From NCBI RefSeq assembly GCF_029919255.1, contig NZ_CP123991.1:2643833-2707832 (forward strand): a stretch of DNA of 64,000 bases. Reading direction: 5' to 3'. A program made the position numbers and the translations under genes. Below are positions 30,202 to 41,010 of this stretch, in pieces. The notes beneath the pieces were generated by a model. That model had not been told where the DNA came from and made no database searches. It worked only from the letters and a program-made list of their open reading frames with translations. The stretch comes from a cyanobacterium endosymbiont of Epithemia clementina EcSB. GTDB taxonomy: Bacteria; Cyanobacteriota; Cyanobacteriia; Cyanobacteriales; Microcystaceae. Position 1 is the first letter of the stretch, and each line of letters begins with the position of its first letter.

Positions 30202-31696
30202 TGCGATTTGAATAAAGTTAAAGACTTAACGATTTTTTTCATGATTATAATATGATATTTTGGAGTATTGTCCGTTTATTTTTCTTAGTAGCGTTAAAAT
30301 CTATTTCTAAACGTTTTGAACGTTCTATCTATGTCTAGAGTGAACCTTTTCTCCTCAATAAAGCGACGGATAAATGCGATAATACTTTCTCCGGATATTA
30401 GGTGCATATTAGAAATATATAGCAATTACTAATCATTTATGTCCGAGAAATACATAATTTTTGTTGAGTAAATTAAACCAGTATTTTTTCACACTAGTTA
30501 TTCCATATGCTGGATATATTCATTAACTAAATGGTTTAGAAAACGAGAAAAAACGTCGTTGCAGTAATGTTACCTTGATGTCTGGCAAAGGTGATTATAT
30601 TTTATCGATATTGTCTGATTACTTATAGGGAGACCTAGTTTTTTGTCGATAAATAGCTAAGTCTTATTGATTCGTTGATCAAACCTAATTGCTCATAACT
30701 TTAGTAGTTTATCTTGAAAATTAGCCATTAATTGCTAAATTAATCCTAAAATATCTAGTTCTACGAACCTGTCATGTAAATACAGAATCTGTAAAGATAA
30801 ATTTTGATCATAAAATCATCAAAAATTTTGTAGTTAGGAATAATTTTTTATAATTAGACTATTTTAAACTGTTATAATTATCAGTTGTACTTAACTACAT
30901 TATTATAACTACATTTACTTCCTATTTAAGCTTTTAAAATAGGATGAGTATATATCTTAGACTTCTAGTTGATTTAGATCATAAATCATTATCATTGATT
31001 TATACAAAATAAAAAAATGATCTAATTATCTGAATAAAAATTAGAATATCAATTTTTGATATAAATAAAATTAGTTATTTTTTTGAATTAAAATATTTTT
31101 TTATTTAAAATTTATTTTCTCTAATAAATAAGACTCTTTTTTGGGAGAATAAATATTTGTTGTTTGGGTAACTCTTAGATAAGAAATATTTTTTATAGTT
31201 CGTAGCTACTAAATTATACTTGTTAAAAGTAAGATTAACTACAGGTAAATAATTAATTGAAATAAAAGGTAATTGTCGGCAATAATTACATTATTTTTTT
31301 AGTAAAAAGCAAAATAGCTATAGGAATTAACAACTCTTTTTAAGATTGCAAGTAGAATGATTTATGTCAACTTAAATATTTTTAAAAAGATTGATAAATA
31401 TTAATATTTTTTTTAGCTTATTTTATCTGCAAAAAGCAATGAAGATAATTAGTAGATTTGGTATCTCTTATACAACTTATTAATTCTTAGAGATGAATCG
31501 CCTGGATAACTTTCTGCTATTAAATAAAAGGTACAGTCGATTTATTGAGATAAGTTATAACCCTTAAGGGTATAAAAGTAACTGGCTCCCCTATTCCATT
31601 AGTTAATGTGGTGGAACTTCTCTGAGATAGGGTAGGTCGTCTATAGTCTGAAAAGTATAATCGCTGTTTGTTTGTAAGGATTAAGGAGTATAATCA
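30202..31696. other. 1.5-kb decayed stretch upstream of ddl
   Basis: Minus-strand fragments such as ESIIAFIRRFIEEKRFTLDI (near 30310-30400) and LPDIKVTLLQRRFFSRFLNH (near 30535-30600) are protein-like but broken, and I cannot name them. From 30800 to 31600 the DNA is plain AT-rich. A 12-base palindrome ACCCTTAAGGGT lies at about 31560. Confidence 0.45.
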
Positions 31697-32752
31697 ATGA
31701 TTAAATTACGAGTAGGGTTATTGTTTGGGGGACGATCAGGAGAACATGAAGTTTCTATCAAGTCTGCAAAGGCAATCGCAACTGCCTTAAACACCACAGA
31801 AAACTCCCGAAAATACGAGGTATTACCGGTATATATTCAAAAAAATGGAGTTTGGCAAGCAGGAAATACCGCACAACAGATACTCGATCAAGAAACTCTC
31901 TTACCCTGTAAAGATGCAACTACACAACAATTATGGCAGTTTCCCCCTCAAGTAAGTGAAGTAGATGTTTGGTTTCCCATTCTTCACGGACCAAATGGAG
32001 AAGACGGGACGATACAAGGATTGTTAAGCTTAATGCAGACTCCTTTTGTAGGAAGTGGGGTTTTAGGATCATCCGTAGGCATGGATAAGATTGCCATGAA
32101 AATGATCTTTGCTCAGGTAGGATTACCCCAAGTTGAATATATTGCAGTAGATAGAGCTAAAATATGGTCTAATTCATTTGTTTTTTCAGAATTTTGCGAT
32201 AAAATTGAAAAAAATATAACTTATCCTTGTTTTGTGAAGCCTGCTAATTTAGGGTCATCTGTAGGAATTGCTAAGGTGCGATCACGTTCAGAACTTAAAG
32301 TAGCTTTGGATGATGCAGCAAGTTACGACAGACGGATTGTCATTGAAACAGGAGTAATCGCTAGAGAAGTTGAATGTGCAGTTTTTGGTAATGAAAACCC
32401 TAAGGCGTCGGTGATTGGGGAAATTACTTATAATACTGATTTTTACGATTATGAGACAAAATATACAAGTGGCAAAGCGCAATTATGTATTCCTGCTCAA
32501 CTTCCTGATCCCATTATTACTCAAATTCAAGAAATGGCTGTCCTTGCGTTTACTGCATTAGATGGGGCAGGGCTAGCTCGGGTAGACTTTTTCTATGTAG
32601 AAGATAGCCAAGAAGTGTTTGTCAATGAAATTAACACCCTTCCAGGGTTTACTATTTTCAGTATGTATCCCCGACTGTGGAAAGCAACAGGAGTTTCTTT
32701 CTCTGAATTAGTCGATCAATTGATTCAATTAGCATTGGAAAGAAATAATTGA
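31697..32752 (+). CDS. ddl: D-alanine--D-alanine ligase
   Basis: A 351-residue ATP-grasp ligase that makes D-Ala-D-Ala for peptidoglycan. [16 protein letters not shown] at the N-terminus, [32 protein letters not shown] and the metal-binding [13 protein letters not shown] are all intact. A spaced AAGGAG precedes the start. With murD it indicates that the cell still makes a wall. Confidence 0.96.
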   Translation: MIKLRVGLLFGGRSGEHEVSIKSAKAIATALNTTENSRKYEVLPVYIQKNGVWQAGNTAQQILDQETLLPCKDATTQQLWQFPPQVSEVDVWFPILHGPNGEDGTIQGLLSLMQTPFVGSGVLGSSVGMDKIAMKMIFAQVGLPQVEYIAVDRAKIWSNSFVFSEFCDKIEKNITYPCFVKPANLGSSVGIAKVRSRSELKVALDDAASYDRRIVIETGVIAREVECAVFGNENPKASVIGEITYNTDFYDYETKYTSGKAQLCIPAQLPDPIITQIQEMAVLAFTALDGAGLARVDFFYVEDSQEVFVNEINTLPGFTIFSMYPRLWKATGVSFSELVDQLIQLALERNN

Positions 32753-33410
32753 TAGACTACTTATTTAAAAAAACATTAAGTAAGGTGTTTTAGACAAATT
32801 ACTCTTGTTACAGTCTAAAATAGACTGCAATTTTTATTGCACTCTAATATACAGTACACCTGCAGTTTTTCGTGTATTATACTGATCTAATACACCTGAG
32901 AGTTCTATTAAGATTTACTTGACAAAAAGTCTCTCATACTTTCACTACTGATTTAAAAGGCAATCAGAAGAAAAGATTTATAACATTGGCCATGATCAAA
33001 TTAACTGTCGATAAATATCGAAAACAATCTTCTGAGGAAAAAAGAAAATTTTAATTAGTTAAATATTTTTTAAAATGCGGCAATTAGAGTGTATGAAAAT
33101 GTTCTTAGATTTTTAGTTTCAATATTTAATTGAGAAAATAAATATCTAGAATTAGATTATTAATTTCAGTAATATTTTTATCAAAACTATCACCTAAGCA
33201 GGGAAGGAAAAAGGTCATATTTCTAATAATTAGTGTAGCAATTAGAGATTCACAGTTGACAGAAGTATAAATTCTTGATACTGTCGGAATCAAAAATTTA
33301 CATTAACAATAATTATATTTATTTAGGTTTAATATTTAATGAAAACTGATCAAAATATAGCTATAAAATATTGCACTATTGTGCTTTATTTCCTATATTT
33401 TTATCTCTAA
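32753..33410. other. Gene-free convergent stretch, ddl to hisG
   Basis: AT-rich, many stops in all frames, nothing recognised. Confidence 0.55.
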
Positions 33411-34049
33411 CTACATTTTTCTAATCTTTCTAATCTTTTCAACCCAAGAATTAATCTGATCAAAATTCAGGCGATAACTAAGGGGATGAGCAATCAAATG
33501 AGCAGTACTTTCAAACAACGTATCAATTTCCACTAAGCCATTTTGTTTCAACGTTTTTCCAGTAGAAACTAAATCTACAATTGCTTCTGACATTCCGGTT
33601 ATAGGTCCTAATTCAACTGATCCATAAAGGGTGATAATTTCTATAGGTAGATTTAAGTTATAGAAATAGTTTTTAGCACAATTAACGAATTTAGAAGCTA
33701 CTTTCCCATGAGCTGGAAGATCTACAGGATGTTTATAAGGGCTAGTCTTAGAGACTGCAACAGACATTCGACAATAGCCAAAAATTAGATCCGCTAAATC
33801 CGCAACTACGGGAGTTTTTTCTAATAAAAGATCATAGCCAACAATGCCTAACTGTGCTTGTCCGTACTCAACATAAACTGGAACATCGGTTGCCCTAACT
33901 AATAATCCTTTAGCGGTGTTAGTCGAGTCTGTAATTTGCAATTGACGATTTTTGGGGTCGAGAAAATCACTAAAATCCAATCCAATCTCTTGGAAGAGTT
34001 TGATACTATCGGACAAAAGTGCACCTTTGGGGATGGCAACAGTTAACAT
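33411..34049 (-). CDS. hisG: ATP phosphoribosyltransferase, short form
   Basis: A 212-residue catalytic subunit for the first step of histidine synthesis (ATP + PRPP). [30 protein letters not shown]-like (read as GYCRMSVAV) and [18 protein letters not shown], the PRPP-binding loop, are present. It lacks the C-terminal regulatory domain of long HisG, so it should need a HisZ partner, which is the normal cyanobacterial arrangement; hisZ is not in the window. Confidence 0.95.
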   Translation of the reverse strand: MLTVAIPKGALLSDSIKLFQEIGLDFSDFLDPKNRQLQITDSTNTAKGLLVRATDVPVYVEYGQAQLGIVGYDLLLEKTPVVADLADLIFGYCRMSVAVSKTSPYKHPVDLPAHGKVASKFVNCAKNYFYNLNLPIEIITLYGSVELGPITGMSEAIVDLVSTGKTLKQNGLVEIDTLFESTAHLIAHPLSYRLNFDQINSWVEKIRKIRKM

Positions 34050-34217
34050 ACACTATTAATTATGATTAGTAGCCAGATTGTCCCACATATCTTTTGAGTT
34101 TAGGACACTTTTTTACAGAAAATTTAATGATCTTTCGTTAAGGAAAAAAAATGGATGAAATACTGAAAACAGTGTTAACTCAAACAAAGTTAACAGATTT
34201 TATAAACACAAAAATAG

Positions 34218-34991
34218 TTATGAAAAATCATACAATCGGTACTGAACCCCTGTTTCAAAAATACGAACTCCACCCCCTTCAGCAACAGTCTGTCGTAAAG
34301 CGTTGGGATCAACAACAGTCACCCCTGCAAGGTAATCTACACCAAATTCAGCTAATTCTGCTAACCAAGGAACTGTCGGTCCCATTAACACTAATTTGGC
34401 ATTCCTAGAAAGTTCTACTAAGCGAGGAAAGGTTTTATTCGGAATAGAAGTCCCTGTTAGAAACACCCAGTCAGACTCGGGTAATAAGTATTCTGATGCA
34501 GGTGCGGGAAAATCACCTGGCCTTGGTTTAAGTTCAATTATATTGATTGCCATTTCCGTTTTGTAACGGTCTAACCCTGGGTAGCATCCAATGACTGAAA
34601 CCCGTTTTCCTCGCAATTGGGGGAGGAAATGCTCAAAGACTGCTAAATTAGCTGGACCAGATGAAAAAACGGGCTGACTCATTTCCGAGAGGTTAGACTG
34701 AGAATTGATCACAGCATTAATTGCAGCCATTCCAATTGTTGCTTTATAATCATCCCAAGATCGCAACCAGGGGGCTATATCTGCTATGGTTCGATTAACT
34801 AAAGTTCCTGACCAAGAAAGAGTACGTGTTGGAATAGCCGGACTCATACACAGTCCAATCTCTTCACCATGACAGATGGTCCAGGTTAAACCGATGATCA
34901 CCTCTTGGATAAGTGTAGTGTTGGTACCATAATCTAGAAGTAAATCGTAAATTTCTTGGGGATTAATCATTTTAGAGTGAGTAGGGGACAT
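34218..34991 (-). CDS. DUF364 (putative heavy-metal chelation) domain protein
   Basis: A 257-residue soluble protein. The N-terminal part ([20 protein letters not shown]) resembles the DUF4213 domain and the C-terminal part ([47 protein letters not shown]) the DUF364/PF04016 domain, a Rossmann-like fold with a proposed metal-chelation role but no proven function. A second ATG seven codons in (MINPQEIYD) is an alternative start. It is divergent from pdhB by about 105 bases. Confidence 0.8.
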   Translation of the reverse strand: MSPTHSKMINPQEIYDLLLDYGTNTTLIQEVIIGLTWTICHGEEIGLCMSPAIPTRTLSWSGTLVNRTIADIAPWLRSWDDYKATIGMAAINAVINSQSNLSEMSQPVFSSGPANLAVFEHFLPQLRGKRVSVIGCYPGLDRYKTEMAINIIELKPRPGDFPAPASEYLLPESDWVFLTGTSIPNKTFPRLVELSRNAKLVLMGPTVPWLAELAEFGVDYLAGVTVVDPNALRQTVAEGGGVRIFETGVQYRLYDFS

Positions 34992-35096
34992 TTACAGAAT
35001 AATCTAAAAAAATACCTCATGGTTACGATGCCTCCCAAAAAGATTAAAATGTGGAGTTCCAATGATAGGATAACAAATGCGCTCGCTGGTGAATGT

Positions 35097-36080
35097 ATGG
35101 CAGAAACTTTATTATTTAACGCACTCCGTCAAGCCATTGATGAAGAAATGGCATATGACAAGACAGTCTTTGTTTTAGGAGAAGACGTAGGCCACTACGG
35201 TGGCTCCTACAAGGTAACAAAAGATCTTTATAAAAAATATGGAGATCTTAGGGTTCTTGATACTCCAATCGCTGAAAATAGCTTTACTGGAATGGCTGTC
35301 GGTGCTGCTATGACAGGGTTACGCCCAATTATCGAAGGCATGAACATGGGGTTTTTACTCCTAGCTTTTAATCAAATTGCTAACAATGCAGGGATGTTAC
35401 GGTATACCTCTGGAGGAAACTTCAAAATTCCGATGGTCATTCGCGGTCCAGGGGGCGTAGGACGGCAGTTAGGAGCTGAACATTCTCAACGCCTCGAAGC
35501 TTATTTTCATGCAGTTCCTGGGCTTAAGATTATTGCCTGTTCTACTCCTTACAATGCGAAGGGACTTCTTAAAGCAGCCATCCGAGATGAAAATCCTGTT
35601 CTGTTTTTTGAACACGTTCTTCTCTATAATCTCAAAGAGCAAATTCCCAATACAGAATATATAGTGCCCTTGGACAAGGCCGAAATCGTCCGTTCTGGGA
35701 AAGATGTCACTGTATTGACTTACTCTAGAATGCGTCATCATTGTCTTCAAGCATTGAAAAAATTAGAACCAGAAGGGTATGATCCCGAAATTATTGACTT
35801 AATTTCCCTAAAACCCTTTGACTTAGAAACTATTGGAAATTCTATTAGTAAAACTCATCGGGTGATTATTGTAGAAGAATGTATGAAAACAGGGGGAATT
35901 GCCGCTGAATTGATTGCTCTAATTAATGAGAATTTTTTTGACGAACTGGATGCCCCTGTCATTCGATTATCATCGCAAGATGTCCCTACCCCCTACAACG
36001 GCAACCTAGAAAATCTAACTATTGTTCAACCTCCTAAAATTGTTGAAGCAGTGCAGAAAATAATCGCATTGCAGGTTTAA
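35097..36080 (+). CDS. pdhB: Pyruvate dehydrogenase E1 component, beta subunit
   Basis: From [18 protein letters not shown] the protein is 327 residues, the normal family length. The frame is open further upstream to 34956, which would overlap the divergent DUF364 gene and is not conserved, so the ATG at 35097 is preferred. [47 protein letters not shown] and [10 protein letters not shown] are typical. With PdhA it decarboxylates pyruvate toward acetyl-CoA; pdhA, E2 and E3 are elsewhere. Confidence 0.94.
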   Translation: MAETLLFNALRQAIDEEMAYDKTVFVLGEDVGHYGGSYKVTKDLYKKYGDLRVLDTPIAENSFTGMAVGAAMTGLRPIIEGMNMGFLLLAFNQIANNAGMLRYTSGGNFKIPMVIRGPGGVGRQLGAEHSQRLEAYFHAVPGLKIIACSTPYNAKGLLKAAIRDENPVLFFEHVLLYNLKEQIPNTEYIVPLDKAEIVRSGKDVTVLTYSRMRHHCLQALKKLEPEGYDPEIIDLISLKPFDLETIGNSISKTHRVIIVEECMKTGGIAAELIALINENFFDELDAPVIRLSSQDVPTPYNGNLENLTIVQPPKIVEAVQKIIALQV

Positions 36081-36151
36081 ATGTAAGGGAAAGACTAGGA
36101 GTCCATCTTTTGCGGTTTGCCCCTCTTTCCTAACTTCATAAAGGAATCATC

Positions 36152-37564
36152 ATGCAACAACAACGTTTAGTCCTTGGTTTAATCGCCGCCCTAGCTATTG
36201 GGGCAATTATCATTTTAGTAGCTATTCCCCTGCAACTAGGGTTAGACCTTAAAGGGGGGGCGCAGTTAACCATTCAAATTAAACCCACCGACAAGATTCA
36301 AAACATCAGTCTGGAAGACTTGGAAGCACAGAAAGTTGTTTTAGGGAATAGGGTTAATGCTTTGGGCGTAGCTGAACCTATTGTACAGACTCTGGGACAA
36401 GATAAAATTGTTATCCAGTTACCAGGAGTTACTGATTCTGAACAGGCCGAAAGGGTGTTAGGAGGAACCGCCCAATTGGAGTTTCGTGAACAAAAACAAG
36501 GAACTGAAGGCCAGTTTCAAGCGGAATTTACGACTAAACGACAATTAGAAGTGGAATTAGCAATTCTAAGACAGGATGGCACATTAGAGGAAAATGCCGA
36601 ACGTGTTGTCGAGCTAACTCAATCTATCAAACAATCGAACCTTGCCATCTTAGATCTGTTTCAATCAGTCGATTTAACAGGAAAAAACCTTAACAATGCT
36701 CGCCCTAGCCCCACCCAAACAGGGACTAGTTGGGAGGTCGCCATCGAATTTGATAATGACGGGGGCAAAAAGTTTACCGAACTCACGAAAAATCTGGCAG
36801 GAACTGGACGTAGTATTGGGATTTTTCTAGATGATACCCTGATTAGTGCACCAATTGTAGGTGTAGAGTTTGCTAACACTGGGATTACGGGAGGTAGTGC
36901 TGTCATTACAGGAAATTTTACTGTTGATAGTGCCAATGAGCTCGCCGTTCAAATTCGCGGGGGATCTTTACCATTTCCGGTAGAAGTGGTGGAAAACCGT
37001 ACTGTCGGGGCCACTTTAGGGAAAGAAAGCATCCGAAGTAGTATTTATGCTGGGGTAGCTGGGTTGATTCTAGTGTTAATCTTCATGGCGGTTTATTATC
37101 GCCTTCCTGGGATGATTGCTAATTTGGCCTTGGGGATTTACACCTTATACACCTTGGCTTTTTACGCTTTGATTGGCGTTACTTTGACTTTACCTGGAAT
37201 TGCCGGATTTATCTTAAGTATTGGTATGGCCGTGGATGCAAATGTCCTAATTTTTGAGCGAACTCGTGAAGAATTGCGATCTGGAAATAGTTTGTATCGC
37301 TCCGTAGAATCTGGATTTAATCGCGCATTTTCGAGTATTTTGGATAGCAATGTCACTACTTTGATTGCTTGCAGTGCTTTGTTTGGATTAGGGTCAGGAT
37401 TGGTTAAAGGATTTGCTCTTACCCTTGCCATTGGCGTATTAGTAAGTATGTTTACGGCAGTTACTTGTAGCCGAACTCTTTCATTACTAACGGTATTAGG
37501 ATTGCCCTCAGTTCGTAAAAAACCTGAACTATTTTGTCCCAATCTACCCAAAACCGTTAATTAA
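36152..37564 (+). CDS. secD: Protein translocase subunit SecD
   Basis: A 470-residue RND-family membrane protein that assists SecYEG export using the proton gradient. An N-terminal transmembrane segment is followed by LGLDLKGGAQL, a periplasmic domain and five C-terminal membrane segments with GIAGFILSIGMAVDANVLIFERTREELRSG. secF follows 107 bases later on the same strand, the standard pairing. Confidence 0.96.
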   Translation: MQQQRLVLGLIAALAIGAIIILVAIPLQLGLDLKGGAQLTIQIKPTDKIQNISLEDLEAQKVVLGNRVNALGVAEPIVQTLGQDKIVIQLPGVTDSEQAERVLGGTAQLEFREQKQGTEGQFQAEFTTKRQLEVELAILRQDGTLEENAERVVELTQSIKQSNLAILDLFQSVDLTGKNLNNARPSPTQTGTSWEVAIEFDNDGGKKFTELTKNLAGTGRSIGIFLDDTLISAPIVGVEFANTGITGGSAVITGNFTVDSANELAVQIRGGSLPFPVEVVENRTVGATLGKESIRSSIYAGVAGLILVLIFMAVYYRLPGMIANLALGIYTLYTLAFYALIGVTLTLPGIAGFILSIGMAVDANVLIFERTREELRSGNSLYRSVESGFNRAFSSILDSNVTTLIACSALFGLGSGLVKGFALTLAIGVLVSMFTAVTCSRTLSLLTVLGLPSVRKKPELFCPNLPKTVN

Positions 37565-37671
37565 TTTTTTCCTCAAATTTACTAGTGAGGACCTAAAGGG
37601 AAAAGAAGAAAAAGTTTTGTTCATAAATTTCCCAAACTATTGCATCTTACTAATTTATTAATGAGCAAACA

Positions 37672-38595
37672 ATGAAATTACATATTATTAAATGGGAACG
37701 CTTATGGTGGTCGGTTTCAGCACTTTTTATTCTTGGTGGAATCATTGCGATGGTAATTTCCTATTCCACCTTCAACTCGCCTGTACGTCCAGGGATAGAC
37801 TTTATTGGGGGAACTCGACTACAGTTACAATTAGCCTGCATGGCAGAAGGAACCTGTGACCAGTCCATCGATACAGGAAAAGTTCGAGAAATTCTTGTTC
37901 AACAGGGGTTGAATGGTAGTATTCAGGTTTTAGAAAAGAATATTCTATCAATTAGGAGTAAAAATCTCGACGTTGATCAACGCACTCAGTTACAACAAAT
38001 TTTAAACGAAAAGATTGGACAATTTGACCCTGATACCGTTCAAATTGATACAGTAGGTCCAACAGTGGGACAAGAGTTATTTAAGTCAGGAATTCTAGCT
38101 TTGTTAGTAGCTTTCCTCGGAATCATCGTCTATCTTACTATTCGCTTTCAATTCGATTATGCCTTCTTTGCAATTATTGCCCTCTTTCATGATGTTCTCA
38201 TTACAGTGGGGATCTTTGCTGTGTTGGGACTAATCACAGAAATTGAAGTTGATAGTCTATCTTTGGTAGCTTTACTAACAATAATTGGGTTTTCAGTCAA
38301 TGATACCGTAGTCATTTATGATCGCATTCGAGACAACATAGAAAAACAGCCTGATATTTCCATCAACGAGGTAGTAGAAATTTCCGTTAACCAAAGTCTT
38401 GCCCGTTCCATTAATACTAGTGTTACTACTATATTACCGTTATTAGCTATCTTCCTGTTTGGGGGAGAAACCCTAAAATATTTTTCTCTCGCCTTGATCA
38501 TTGGCTTTGTTGCCGGGGCTTATTCGAGTATTTTTATTGCTAGTACCCTATTAGCTTGGTGGCGTAACCGTACATTTTCTTTGGTAGAATCTTAA
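37672..38595 (+). CDS. secF: Protein translocase subunit SecF
   Basis: A 307-residue partner of SecD with six membrane segments. Conserved GIDFIGGTRLQLQ follows the first segment, and IIGFSVNDTVVIYDRIRDN and SINTSVTTILPLLAIFLFGG lie in the membrane domain. It ends 9 bases from the convergent murD stop. Confidence 0.95.
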   Translation: MKLHIIKWERLWWSVSALFILGGIIAMVISYSTFNSPVRPGIDFIGGTRLQLQLACMAEGTCDQSIDTGKVREILVQQGLNGSIQVLEKNILSIRSKNLDVDQRTQLQQILNEKIGQFDPDTVQIDTVGPTVGQELFKSGILALLVAFLGIIVYLTIRFQFDYAFFAIIALFHDVLITVGIFAVLGLITEIEVDSLSLVALLTIIGFSVNDTVVIYDRIRDNIEKQPDISINEVVEISVNQSLARSINTSVTTILPLLAIFLFGGETLKYFSLALIIGFVAGAYSSIFIASTLLAWWRNRTFSLVES

Positions 38596-38604
38596 AGCAA
38601 ATCA

Positions 38605-39957
38605 TCAACTCAATTCTTGACAGAGTTGTCGAAAATGATCACCACGATGTTCAAAACTCTGGTACTGATCAAAACTAGCACAAGCGGGGGAAAATAATAC
38701 GACTTTTACCTTCTGTTTCTGTCCTAATTCTAATCCTCGTTTAACAGCATTTTCTAGAGTTTCTACTATTTCATAGGTTTCATATCCCGACTCTTGTAAC
38801 CTTTGAGAAAATATTTCAGCCGCTTCTCCAATTAACAAAACTGTAGAAACTTTTTTTTTAATTTGTTTAATCCAACGGTCATTGTCCCCTTCTTTTAGTT
38901 TTCCCCCCGCAACTAAAATTACTGGAGATTTTACGGAAACTAAGCCAACTTCTGCTGCATCATAATTAGTTGCCTTACTATCATTAATAAAGTCAATTCC
39001 CCGCACATTACAAATTAATTCTAGGCGGTGAGGAACTCCTTTAAAGTCAGCAATTGCTTGGGCGATCGCCCCTTTTTCAATCCCTGCTAGTCTTGCTGCT
39101 CCCACTGCCATTAATAAGTTTTGTTGATTGTGAGAACCAACCATTTTAAAGAGATTCAAAGGCGCAATTAATTCTCCAAAAGCAACTATCCAATTATCTT
39201 GAATATAAATTCCTTTAGAAGGATGGCAGAGTAAATGCTCCTTTCCTTTAGTCGTTATCCAACAAGCGTCAGCCCACTGGTGTAATCCCACTTGATGTAG
39301 ATAAGGATCATCTCCATTAAGGATTTGATATTCACACCGATGTAAGATAGACGCTTTGATAGAATAATAGTTATCTAGGGTTTTGTGACGGTTAAGATGA
39401 TCAGTCGTAAAAGTTGTCCAAATACCAATTTTTGGGGATAATCTTCTCAAAGACTCTCCTTGATAACTACTAACTTCAGCTATAATCCAATCAAACTTCT
39501 CTGAAGATAAAACGAGTTCGCAAGCAGCATGACCAATGTTGCCACAGGGGGGAGCATTGAGTCCTGATGTTTGAAAAATTGACGCTGTTAGGGCGGTGGT
39601 GGTAGTTTTTCCGTTAGTTCCCGTAATTCCTACCCAAGGAAACTTCTGTAAATATCGCCAAGCTAACTCTAATTCTCCAATAACATCAATACCGTGAGCA
39701 CGCGCTTCTACCAAAAAAGGAATATCCCAAGGAACTCCTGGACTAACTACAATTAAGTCAGGTGAGTTTGTCGCTATCAAAGTTAGTTGATGTCCTAATT
39801 TAACCGTAATCCCTTCTTGTTCTAATTTTCTCTGGGTTTGTCGCAGGGGTAAAGAGTCAGCGCAATCACTCAGAACAACTTCCCATCCGTCTGTTTTCAG
39901 TACTCTAGCTGCGGCAATTCCTGATCTTCCCAGTCCAATAATATAAGCAATGGCCAT
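38605..39957 (-). CDS. murD: UDP-N-acetylmuramoylalanine--D-glutamate ligase
   Basis: From MAIAYIIGLGRSGIAAARVL the protein is 450 residues, normal for MurD; the frame stays open upstream to 40032 but the extra 25 residues are not family-like. The ATP loop GITGTNGKTTTTAL, the DDP-like region NGDDPYL and FINDSKATNYDA are present. It adds D-Glu to the cytoplasmic peptidoglycan precursor. Confidence 0.95.
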   Translation of the reverse strand: MAIAYIIGLGRSGIAAARVLKTDGWEVVLSDCADSLPLRQTQRKLEQEGITVKLGHQLTLIATNSPDLIVVSPGVPWDIPFLVEARAHGIDVIGELELAWRYLQKFPWVGITGTNGKTTTTALTASIFQTSGLNAPPCGNIGHAACELVLSSEKFDWIIAEVSSYQGESLRRLSPKIGIWTTFTTDHLNRHKTLDNYYSIKASILHRCEYQILNGDDPYLHQVGLHQWADACWITTKGKEHLLCHPSKGIYIQDNWIVAFGELIAPLNLFKMVGSHNQQNLLMAVGAARLAGIEKGAIAQAIADFKGVPHRLELICNVRGIDFINDSKATNYDAAEVGLVSVKSPVILVAGGKLKEGDNDRWIKQIKKKVSTVLLIGEAAEIFSQRLQESGYETYEIVETLENAVKRGLELGQKQKVKVVLFSPACASFDQYQSFEHRGDHFRQLCQELS

Positions 39958-41010
39958 AAGCCTAATGTTGCACCTATTTCTGATTAAAGTAGTCTTGATC
40001 TTATCAAAATAATTCTCATTTTTCAGCAACACTATTCAAGTGTTTTTTCTTGTTAACTAATTAGTGACTAGTATATTACCAATAATTAAGGTTAAAATAA
40101 CAAAAAATAATTTAAAAAGTTTAATAATTTATTATGTACTACTCTAATATAGATTCACTAACTAGTATGTTATTTGGACTCTAGAATAAAGTTATTTGTT
40201 TATGGAATGCAGTTGACTCCGAATGAGATTAATTTTAGTTGATCTTATTTTTATATGAGATACTTAAATGTATGATTTTGGTAATCATAAAGCTTTTAAA
40301 ATATTAATAATTGACTGTTAATATTTTGTCAGATAAAAGATTTAGATTTTATTGTTAAGCTTTTTGATAAAAAAGAAGCATTGGATTATAATCAGCAATC
40401 TATCAAAAATAGACTTTTTATGAAAAGAGTTTATCGTCGTGTTAAAAAAGTTTTTTAAAAAAGAAAAGTGTAAGTAACAATCCTTTATTCTCGTTAGTTA
40501 TGTGTGACTATAGATTATTTTTAACTGTATCATTATTTTTATAATCCTCAACAAAAAGATTATTATCTATAAGTCATTTACAAAACTATTAGTGCAGTCG
40601 TCAATTATTCAGCAAATTCAGTAACCTGTTGTGGAGGAAGAGAAAAATTGCTACTGTTTCACTAAACACTTAGGATAATAGGGGAAACACCTAGCCTAAT
40701 TAATACAAGAACAGGTAAACGTTGCAAGATTTTCCCATGATTCCTTATCTATACAATAATCGTGTTACCCTGAGCCCAGGGGTGGCAGCTACAATTTTGA
40801 GTCAGGGAAGCATCAGTAAAAAGATTAATCACTAAGACAGATAGAGCTTCCTTATTAAGCTAAGGAACGTAGACGTAGCCAAATTGTCTGTACTTTACAT
40901 ATAGTTGAGTAGACTGCCCTTAAATTTGCCAGTCAATTTTGACAATATAAACAACATTAGTTACATAATAAGAACAAAAGTTTTTTTATTTACTATTCTT
41001 AAGTTAAGTT
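39958..41010. other. 1-kb gene-free stretch upstream of mutS2
   Basis: Mostly AT-rich. Around 40735-40830 a plus-strand stretch reads IPYLYNNRVTLSPGVAATIL, which is protein-like and may be a gene remnant, family not recognised. A minus-strand relation to murD was not seen. Confidence 0.45.

Noticed and set aside
37162-37551. 129-residue minus-strand frame
   Set aside because: Antisense to secD; composition is explained by reverse translation of SecD membrane segments.
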